Source: CAIODY01 sp046051225
GTDB lineage: Bacteria; Bacteroidota; Bacteroidia; Chitinophagales; CAIODY01
Direction of reading: 5' to 3'
Assembly (NCBI GenBank): GCA_046051225.1
Contig: JBJOOR010000002.1
Coordinates: 62,001-126,000 of the forward strand
Length of the DNA: 64,000 nucleotides
Made by a program: the position numbers and the translations under genes
The notes under the pieces: generated by a model
What the model saw: only the letters and a program-made list of their open reading frames with translations
What the model was told of the DNA's origin: nothing
Databases searched by the model: none
Part shown: positions 43,003 through 55,000 of the stretch, in pieces
Layout: each line of letters begins with the position of its first letter
How positions within the stretch are numbered: the stretch's first letter is position 1

Positions 43003-46000
43003 ATGAAAAAAAATTTCAATCCACACTTTTGTTCACCTATTGGACATCTAAATTTCAGCAACAAAAAACAAGCGGTTAGTAAAATCGCAAGGATAATTTT
43101 TATGCTACTTTTAATTAGCAATTTTTCTTTAAACAAAGTATTTGCACAGACAATTAAAATTCCCAATGCAAATTATTCGATAAGTATTTGCAATGGTGGT
43201 TATGTAGAAATTCGCATTGTAAATAAAACAGGGACTGCAAGTGCAAGTCCAATTTATCTCACAACTGATTTTGGAAGCATATTTGATGATTTGAGTTTAA
43301 TAGACACAAGTTTAGCAAGCGTTAAATTATTGTCAACAGGTGCAAGATTAAGTTTTGCAACAGGCACAACAACAGGAGGAGGAAAATATTATCAAATCAA
43401 TCATGCTCTACCTGCCAACGATTCCATTCAGTTAAAAGTTTACTTACGCCCAGTTTGCGGATACCTAAATACACAGCCGATTGCCACACCGCCATTGCCA
43501 GTAACTGTAAGCCATGTATTTAATTTTTCTTTGCTTGCAGGCGCAATAACCAGTTCGCCACTCATTAATACAATTGGTATTTCTCCATCTATCATATTAA
43601 CATACCCAAAAATTGATGTATATTGTCCTTATACACGTGTGTTATCTTCATTTCCACTTGCACAGACAGGTTTGACCATAGGAGCAGTAGGAAGTTGTCA
43701 AGGTTATTATAAATACAAAACTCCATTAACAGTTTTCTACAAATACATTAGGCTCTTAAATTCACCAACAGCCGATACCTTAGATTTAACTAATCCAGCC
43801 ATATTTCTGAAAATTCATGATAAACGAGTTGATAAAAACATTCAATACAAAATCAAAGCAATTCATGTAAAAACTGCAAGCGGTTTTTATCGCATTTGTG
43901 CGAATGTTTCTTCTACCAACTCTACTACTTCTACAACCTCTACCAATCCAGCCATTTTTAAATTAAAATCAAAAACAACTGCGTTACAAATTCAAGACAC
44001 AATAGTTCTAAATGGCGATATTTTTCAATTAGCAAAAGGAACAAAAAAATTAGCCCCAAATGATTCTTTAGTATTTTGGGAAGAGTGTGAATTGTTGCCC
44101 AAAAATACAACTACTCATGTGAATGAAATTCTTTGTGGACAAACAACTCAAACCGATTACAAAACAGAGTTTAATTGTCTCTATAAAGTTTTAGCAGGTG
44201 ATTCATTATCATCATGCTATACTAACACAATCAATGATTGTAACCAAATTGCTTTTGAAGGTCATTCACCAAATCTTGCTTACAAAAGCGGTTATATCAG
44301 AAAAGATTTGTGTTACAATTATCAAAAAGATACCACCAACCCACTTTTTCATTCGCATACCAACCAATATTATTTAATAGTAGGCAATGTAGGAAATAGT
44401 ACCGCTTCACATTTAAAATTAGAAATTGCGATTAGAGATACTTCCCCCATTACGAAGTACATACTGAATAAACAACGATTATTAAATGCACATTTTGCAA
44501 TTATTTCATTTACTAATTTTACTACATTACCAGTTCCTACAACTTATTCTTTGCCAAGTGGAACGGCTGTTGCAAATTGCCGATTTACTTATAAACGTGG
44601 GCTTGGTGTAATTCCTACTAACCCTTATGATGGCAGCTATTATAAAATTGATAGTTTAAAATCTTCTATTGGCGATTCTATTGAGTTGAAACCAAACCAA
44701 GCATTGATAATGATTTGGGAAGGCTACCATGTTTTACAAGAGTGTATGCCTGCTGGTTTAGATTATTGGGCAAGTTGCATAACAACTTATGATAGTTGCA
44801 GCTCTAACATCATACACTTTGGCGCAAGTGCAGGTTGGAATTCAGGCGCACCAATTGGTACTAATCATTTTTATTATGCCAATCAATCTACCAACACTTA
44901 TGCTTACGTTTGCCCACCACCAAGCAATATTCAATCTGACCAACTGCAAGGAGCAGGTTTATCACAAGTAATTGGTGTGCCTGATGATGATTATAGTGCA
45001 GCACCAGTAGGCACAATGAAATTTACCATTCCTACTTTTGCATCAAAAAAATTATTGCCTTCCAGTAGTAATTTACAAAATCAATCTATTGCTGTTAAAA
45101 TTAGTATTGGCGAATTATTAAACGTTTGGAAAGGCGATGAATACAATCTCAATGTGCCATGCAATCGCCCCGATTCTTCGGGCAATTATGATAAAAACCA
45201 TTTAAAAAAATATGTACGGTTTTATGTAGATACCAGTAATGGTGGTATAGTACCACAATATAAAAGAGTGTATGCTAATTGTATCGGTTACTTAAATACA
45301 GGTATTGGTGCTTATCATCATTACGATAGTGTAGGCAGACCAACGGCATTAAATGGCGTTACCGATGAAATTTTAGCATGGTTCGATTTTCCAAGTGGTT
45401 TTAATGTTAGTTGGTTAAAACGTTTTTATGTAGAAGTAGATGTACAACCTGCTTGCGCTCATTGCCCTTGCGGCAATCAACCTTATACCAATGCTAACAA
45501 TGGATATTTGGCTATTGCCAGTAAAATGACAGGAAGCAAAACACCAGTCAGTATGCAAGTGTATCATATTCCCGATGAAAGTTGTGGTAATGATACCATT
45601 GGAATTTTTACGAATCTAACAACACCTTGTTATATTCCTAAAAACCGCTACTGCATTTTTAATGGTGGTTCGGGTATTATTGTACAATGCCCGGGTTGTC
45701 ATATTTCGGGGCTTTATACCATCAAGTCAATTGGTTCAAGAATTAATTTTGGTTTAGAAGATAATAACAATGATGGTATTGCCGATGCTACCATGAAACG
45801 TATTTTGTTTAATCAGGTTCATTTCAAAACTAACCTAACTAATCCTTTCACATCGGTTGATGCAAGTAGCATTATGTATCATGATGTATTTAGAATACGC
45901 CATCAATCTATTGTTCATTTAGATGATTCAATTTATGGTAATTATTATCCAACAGCAGCCACATTGGGAATGCCTATCAGCACTTTACACCCTCATGAAA

Positions 46001-49000
46001 AAGGTTATACTATTGGTTATGTAAGAGTAAAAACAAGTGATAGTATTGCAGTTTTCAATTACAAAAATCCAACAGATAGCATTCACTTACAAAAGAATAT
46101 TCCTTCGTTAATTGTTTGGGTGGACGATGGCAATACGATGAATACCAGTTCGTATCCGTATCGTTCGGGCTTTAACGCTTTTCATCCTAATACTGCTATT
46201 TATCCTTACCAAACTTATTCCATCAGCTCAACACAAACAGATACTGTAACACCGATAATGTTATTTTTCAATCCAAGCAGAGATTTCAGAGACCCTATAA
46301 CTAGAGAATTTGTGTATGATTTTTCATTAAGCCGTTTAGATAGTGCTTATAGGAAACAATACAATACCACTCAACATTTACCTTTTGATTATTTCCATGA
46401 TAAAATGAAATTGTTTTTTGATGTAACGCTTACCTTAAATCAAAACCCTGCCGCTGGTAGTGCTTCTACTATAATGCAACAAGAAGCAGTAGTAAGTAAA
46501 GCCTATTTTACTTTTACTAAAGAAACACCAACTAATTATACCTCATTCTTTGATATTCAAGATGCACAAGACCAACCTTTACGCAATGATACTGCAAAAA
46601 AAGTTTTTGTCGCAACCCCTGCTTTATTAGACAGCTTGTGTCCAATGGGAACTATTCATTCTTATCCTGTTTTAGTTAATGGTGTATCAAAATCAAGTTG
46701 CGATAGTGTACGTTGGTATTGTGTAAAAGGAGAATCTGACTTTGATAGAATTGGTTTTTTATTCAAATCAACAACATTCAACGACCCCGATTATGCTAAT
46801 TCTTATACTATGAATTTTTGTGGTTTGGGCGAAAGTAACAGAATGAATAACACCTATTTCAGGCAGTTTCTTTTAGGAAAATCAAGCATCACTTCTAATA
46901 GTTATTCATGGAGTACCACTTTTAATTATGAGTATCGGAATTGGTCGCATTGCAAAAAGTTTGAGATTACTGGATTGCCTTATGGTAGCGTAATTGATAC
47001 TATGAATGTACGCACTTACAATAACTATTCTGTATCCAATTATGTAGGAATAATTCATCCTAAAAAGCCAATTGTAATGAATTCAACAACACATTCATGG
47101 ATTATTGATTTCGACACCTTAATAGCACAACCTAAATTTGTTCCAATTGCCAATAACCAAGATTCAATTCAACAATCTGATGACAATGAAATAGAAGGAT
47201 TTGCTTTTTCGGTTAGGTATCCAACTTGTCGAGATTCAGTTTATTGTACCAAAATCAGAGAGTTTGATAATTTTAATATTTGCGATTTGAATACAGCCAA
47301 TACGAATAATATCATTCAAACCATTTGTGGCACTACACCTACACCAACCGCTTTAATTAATTCAAATTATGTAAATGGATTTGGCATTCCATTAAACGCT
47401 AATTATCAAAATTGTATCAACGAAAGATTTTTTGACCAATCCCTTTCATATAAAACAGTTAAAGACGATAGCAGCCTTAATGGCACTTCAAAAACTGCTA
47501 TGCTTAGTAATGGGCATATTTGTTGGGATAGTATTATTATTACACAAACGGCTGCCAATGGAAACAATCCGTGGGTTACTGTAAAATTTCCACCATTATG
47601 GAATGATAATTCTTTGACTGTAACAAGTATCATTCTTCAAAACAAAGTCAATACAACAATTTATACCACATCTTTTCCTGTAGCACCAAGCGGTTTAATC
47701 AATGGTGTTCAAGTTCCTAAATATATGGGTAATCATACTTGGTTATTTTATGCACCAACCGCCACTACATCAGGTGCATGGAGAACAGGCATAAATTATT
47801 TAAGTATTTGCGCCACTTATGATTGTAATCATCCACCAACTGACGGCGATGTAGTAAGTGTAAATGCAGGTATAATTTGTGATACAGCCGATTTCAGAAC
47901 AAAAACTGATAGCATCCTTCAATTGTATAGTATTTCATGTGAAAGAATGATTGATACTGTATTTCTGTCATCTACACATCCTACCATTGGTATATCTCCA
48001 AATAAGAATAATTATAGCGGTGCAGGATTATGCGCTGATTTCAATATGGGATATACTATTCGCAATGAAGGAAATGAATGTTTGCAAAATGTGAGCATCA
48101 AAATAAATATTCCAACTACCAGTAATTTCTCACTTACCCAAGCCACCTATACAGGTATGCCTTTTGGAAAGAACGCCGTTTTAATTTATAAAGGCGTACC
48201 AAAATTCTTTACCATTCATACAGGATTAAATATATTAGATTCTCTAAAATCTTCTTTTTGCTCCAATGTTGGTGCAAGCTTACCGGGTTCACACATGAAT
48301 ACTACCGACCCCGATTCTGTTATGATTATTTTTGGCATTCATGCCGATTGTAATTTGAGTTATGATTTAATTTACGACACTGTTTATGGTTATACCAGTT
48401 GTGGTGGAAATTTCTACTTCGTTTCACCAGCACCAGAGCCACATGCAAGTAATCCAATACTCTTAAATCCAAGCAACGTTTACAATCAGTTCCAACCTTC
48501 TTTTAGTATTGCATCGCCATTTAATAGTAGTTGTACTGTACCCGATTCTATACAATTAGATTTATACAGTATTTTACCAAGCGGCTCAACAGGTTCAACA
48601 ACTGTAAGCCAGTTTAATAAACTACTAATTAAAATTCCACAAGGCGTACACCTAACTTCTGTAACCAATAACAATAACACATTAGCTGTTTCTAATTATC
48701 AAAATTGTGCAGTATGTAAAACAACGGCTTTGAATGCTATTTGCGATAGTCTTATAGATAGTAGTTTTGTTTATGAAGTTGATTTAAGTAGTTTGCAAGG
48801 AATAAGTTTATTGTTACACAATCCACTTTCTTTTCAAATTCATTTCACAATAGATAGTTCAACAGCTTGTAACAGCAAGTGGAACGCCGTTGTTGCTACA
48901 TCAGCACAAGTAAGTTGTTCAGGTAGTAATTGTAGTTTTTGTTCAGCCCAAACACCTGCTGTTTCCAAACAAATGCTATTCGATTTACCAATTCCAACCC

Positions 49001-52000
49001 TAACAACTTATACTACTTTTTGCACAGGAAAAGGAATGGCAATAGCTGCCAATGCTTGCAAGCATTTAACTTGGATAGTAAATAACAATAGCTTTAGCAA
49101 CACCAAAGATACTTTGCTTATTAATTCATCAGGCACTTACAACATAGTGGCAATGAATTCATTAGTTGCCAATGGTGTTTGCCGTTCTGATAGCTCTTCA
49201 ATAGCCAATTTAATTATTACGCCTAAAGTTACTTTTACAACAACCAACAGCATCACACCTTGTAGCTTACAAAGCAACGGACAGATTAACATTACTATTG
49301 CCAATGGTACTGCACCTTACTACATTAATTTTAATGGAAGTGTTTTCCCTAATACAACCAATAGTTTTACACAAAGCAATTTAACATCGGGTTTATACCC
49401 AATTCAGATAACCGATTCAACTACTTGTTCTACTACTGATACTATTATTTTACCCACCTCTACAATTTGTGGTGATAGAGCTATTTGCATAGGCAATACT
49501 TATGCTTACTTCATTAATTCTAATATTGCAACACAATTTTCTTGGACGGCTTTGGGTGGTTCTATTGTGAGTAATACACCACAAAGCACAGTAGGAATAA
49601 AATGGACAAGGGCAGGTACAGATACTTTGATTTTAGTAGGTAAAAATATATTGAATCAAATTGTATTAACCGACACAGTTTTAATTTTTGCCAAGCCAAA
49701 ACCAATGCCTATTATTGGCGTTGTTGGCGGTTGGAATTCATGTTTCAAAGTAACACCCGAAATTGTCGGAGGAAACATTGTAGGCTATGATACTTGTTTT
49801 CAATTTTGTGTTCACAATGCTTTACAATTCACTTCGCCTTATGTTGCAGGGCATTCTTATCATTGGCTCACTTCTAATTGCAATATTTTAAATGGAATCA
49901 ATAGCGATACGGTAACCATATTATTTGATAGTTTAGGTAGTGGTAGTTTAACATTAACAGAAACTGATACAACAACTAATTGTACACAAACCATTAGCAA
50001 ATGCTTTTACATCATTGCCAAACCCATTGCAAAAGCCTTGTGCTTAAATTATACCATGACCAACCAAGTCATTAATATTTGTAATTCTGTTAGTTTAAAT
50101 TTTGCTGATTCTTCTGCACCTGCCAGCAGTTTAATCAATCGCCAATGGAATTTTGGTGATGGAAGCCCTATTGTAAATACTACAGGTACATTTGTAAATC
50201 ATACCTACACCACAGGCGGAACTTATCATTTAACATTAACAATTGAAAACACTTGTCATTGTACCGATACTTTTAAAATAACTGTCAATGTAAGTGCTTT
50301 GCCCGGTGTTCCAGTTTTATGTGCCACCACCAAATGTTATAATGATACATCCACCTACTACACCACCGCAACTACTTGTTCTTCTTATGTTTGGACAGTA
50401 ACCAACGGAGCAATTGTAAGTGGTCAATCTACACCAAGCATCAAAGTAAAATGGAATGGGGCTACTAACAACCCAACTGGAAATATAGCTTTGGCTATTA
50501 GTGGTTGTGCAGCATTCTGCACTATTCCTACCAATATTGTTGTGCCGATTATTACCCCAACTACAAAAATCAATTGCCCAATAACCATTTGTAAAAATGA
50601 TAAAATCATTGTAAGTGTACCAGCCGTACAAGGCAACACTTATACATGGAGTAGCAGTACACCTTCTAAAGTACAATTTTATGGTTCATTAAATAGTAGC
50701 AATGTTTGGATAAGAGCCGCTGGAAATGTTGGCGATGTAATACGTTTGCACGTTGATTATTATAATTGTACCATTGGTTGTTCAGGTCATGCTGACACCA
50801 CCATAATCATTAGAGGGCAATATGCAGTACAATGCTTTACAGGCATCAGTTGCACTAAAGTTTGTTCGGGTACAGGTGCATGGTTTACCACTAATCAATA
50901 TCTAATTGATTCTACTAAAAAATTCGATTGGTATTATACATTAGCTAATAGCAATGCTTATTTTGTTTATACATCACATACTAATAAATTTTTTGCAACT
51001 TTCCCTGTTGTATCCGTCCCAACACCATATTGGGTATATGCACATGTTGATACGGCAAGCAAATATTGTAATTCTTCCGACCCTTATATCGAAGTTATGG
51101 TGTATCCATTACCACTCAAACCAACACTTGCTCAAATCTTAAAAGATAGTTGTGTTTGTGCTTACAGTAATATTGTTTTATCAGGCGTTCCCCAACCAAA
51201 TCAATATTTTACATGGAGTACCAATTATGCTAATGCTAATCCACAAAGTGCCGTAGGTAATACGTTTGCTACTTTTTTAAATGGGGCAGCACCTTACACT
51301 TTTGCCGTTCGACAAGTCATGACTGACGAACCACATTGTCAAGGCGATACCCTACAATTTAAAGTCATGAATTGTCATCCCCCTACTGGTACTATTCATG
51401 GCGATAGTTTGGTTTGTGCCAATAGTATAAGTAATTTAATTGCGCCATCTGGCTTTGATAGCTATGAATGGAAATTGGTAAATAATAAAGACGGAACAAT
51501 TTTAAAAGGACAAGGAACTAATTTTGTTACTATACAATGGAATAACCCAACAGCTAATACTAACTATACGCTTTCATCATACAACATTGAATTAAAAGTT
51601 AAGTTTTGCGGAAAAACTTTACCAACTATTAAAAAATATGTAGTTAATATTTTAATGCCACCTACTATTTCTATTACTACACCAACTACAATTTTCTGTA
51701 CAGATAAAAAAGTTATATTTACCGCTAACAACGTAGTAAGTAGCCCGTGTGCTTTAACAGGCGATTTTACTTGGAACTTTGGCGATGGCACACCTACTGT
51801 AACCACTTCTACTAATCAAGTTGCACATAGTTATAAAATAGTAGGCATTTACAATATCACAGTTGCTGCACAAAACAATAGTAGCAGTCATATTTTAGAA
51901 ACAGCAATCATCAGTGTAAATGTAGGATTAACGCCTATCGTAAGCCTTCGAGCAACAGATAGTATTTGTCCTATTGCTGTTTTACATGCCCGAATTACTA

Positions 52001-55000
52001 ATTCATTGACGGGTAGTTTTAGCTATCAATATCTGAATCCAACTTTACCAATTATTACCCACAATAGCAGTTCTGTTGTTGATAGTGTCCATCATTATTC
52101 TTCTTATTATAATGGCAATCAAGTAGTGGTAAAAGTAACTAATACTGTTAATGGTTGTATCGGCGAAAGTAACCTACAAACCTTTTGTGGCGATACAGCC
52201 CATCATGGCAACAGTCAACCCAGTTCTTATGGTTATTTAACACACTCCTTAAAAAAATGTACAGGTACTGATACCATTTGGCTACATGTAAAAAGTAATT
52301 TGCCCAATTCCTATTTACCTGCTGCTCAATTTGAAATCAATTTTGGCGATAATTCAGCACATTTACTTTACTATCCTACACCATTACAATATACCAATGC
52401 ACCATTTGTAAGTATTCCGTTTGTGCATACTTATACCAATGCAGGAAAATTTGATGTAGAGGTGGCAATGAAAGGCGGCACACCAAGCCGAACAGCTACT
52501 TTTTTCAAAACCTTTGAAGTACCATTGATTCCCGACTTTACAGTGCTTAATTATTGCAATACTTCCAATGCAAAACAATCGCAGGTATTAGCACTAAATA
52601 AAGTATTACACAATCCAACTACCATTACATGGAGTGGTGCTTTATCCAACACTACACCCACTGCTTTAAGCATTGGTTCTTCTTATACCGAAACAATGGT
52701 AGTTACTGATGCGGCAAGCCCTCAAAATACTTGTACACTTGTTAAAACTTTTGCAGTACCTGCATTCCCAATGGTTACTATTGCTGACAGCCCTTGGGTA
52801 AACCAATGTGAGTTAACACCATTAAAGTTTATCGGTAATACTACTTCTAATGTGTTGGGTTGGGAATGGACATTTAATGATTTACAAATAAATCCATACA
52901 ACATTTTTTATTCAAATCTTAAAAATCCAAAAGAAGCATTCCATTTTCACAATTTAACAGCAATTACTCCTAAAGGTAGAGTTGATATTACATTGCAAAT
53001 AACAGATACAATGCTTTGCAAATCGAGTGTCCTAAACATACATAGTTCATCGGTTTGGGTGGATACAGTAAAAGAAAAAAGTCTGTTGGATATTCAATTA
53101 ACACCACCTGTACGGACAAATTGTATAAAAGTAGGAGATACGGTTGGAGTATCCGTTAAAAAAATTGTTGCTCCGCCAACTGTTTTTTACCCACCCTTTA
53201 GCTTTACATGGCACACAGGAATACAGCCCTACTCTTCAACAAATGCAATTAGCCAAGCTGTTATATACCAACCCGGCAATTATTGGTTAAGTGTAGTTGA
53301 TGGCAATGGTTGCTCAACAAATTCTGCCTTATCTATCAGCCCTCAATTTATTTTACCACCTACTATTAATTTAACTGGCAAAACTGATTTATGTGCAGGT
53401 GAGGCGGCAGAATATAGTTTCGATGCTGGCACTAACTATACCTACCATTGGACATTGTACAACAAAAACAATGTAGTTGTTTTAGCAGGAGCTACAAGTA
53501 GTATTCATGTGCCTACCAGTACATTTTTATCCAATCTTTCGCCTTATAAAGTGATAGCTTCCATGCAATATTTATCAGGTGCAACTTGTGGTGCATTCGA
53601 TAGTTTAAAAATCAAAATTCATGCACCGCCAACAGCAGCTATACCAAGCCTTTCGCCAAGTAGTTATTGTTTGCAGGGCAATAATCCTATTACCATCACT
53701 GCCAGTGCATCAGGCGGCAAACCACCTTATACTTATTATTGGATGGATGGCACTTGGGGAACAGGATTAAGTCAAACTACTGCATTATATGGTGGTCAAT
53801 ATGGTTATCATGTGGTTGATTCATTGGGTTGCAGTAGTGGTATTGCTTATGTAAATATCAAACCAACGGCAGATTTTTCAGCCTTACTTACAGGCTGTTT
53901 AACTTTATGCGATACTCAAAAACTATGTGCTGCCAACGACCCTAATTATCCTAATGTTTCATGGTTATTTAATGGCACACCAGTTTCGGCTTCACAAGTC
54001 ATTCAAAACAATGCATTGTTACCTGCACAAAGCGGTTTTTATCAAGAAGTCATGTGTAATGGTTCTTGTTGCGATACTTCGGCAGTAGTAGATATTCAAG
54101 TTATTCCATGTAGTTTTTGTTGCCATGCCGATGTGTTTAATATAGATACTATTTTTTGTATTGGCAATGATAAAGCAGGTAAAATGCAATATCAATTCCG
54201 ATTAAGATTAACACACAATTGCCCATCAGCAGCCGTTTTACAATTTCAAACAGGTTATGGCAATGTAGGCAATTTAAGTACCACCACCGTAGTGCCGGGC
54301 AACAATACCATTTGGGGCATTTATACCAACACAGCAGCGCAAACACAATTCTGTGCTACTGTAAGCGTAAGCGGTGCTGATACTTGCGCCCATGATGTGC
54401 CATGTATCAATTTACCTAATAATTGTGTTGCTTATTCGCCTTGTAATATGAGCATTGCATACAGGCAAGATAGATGTATTGGTATAGATGCCAAAGGCAA
54501 CCCAATGTATATTATTGATGTTGATATAACCAATAATTATTCCATGCCAGTTGATGATACTTTGTTCAGTTATCAAGGCATTGTTACCAATAATATTGTT
54601 ACTTCAATACCACCTAATAATACAGTTAGCACACAAATTATTTTTACCGATACTTTACCTTTCGATGGTTATATTTGTTTGTATGGCAAAACGGTTGACC
54701 CAACCACTGGCACACCTTGCCAAAGTGTTACTTGTTTTGCTTTAACTTCCAGTAATCAATGTATTCAAACTACAGGTTGCACTTTCGATGCTTGTATCGA
54801 AGGCATTGCTTGTTTAGGTTTCGACACCTTAGGCAACCCAATGTATCAAGTAAGTGTTCATTTTAATAATCCGTTTGGTGGCTATAATCTAAATGCTATT
54901 TTAAGTATCATTTCTACATCGGGTTTAATTACCAATCTAACCCCTGTAACACCTATTGGTGGAAGTAATGTAGCAACTTTCATATTTACCGATAATACAC

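Noticed and set aside
47406..54346. Several ORFs opposite or out of frame to the giant gene.
   Set aside because: All are shadows in other frames of one continuous coding sequence with coherent domains.
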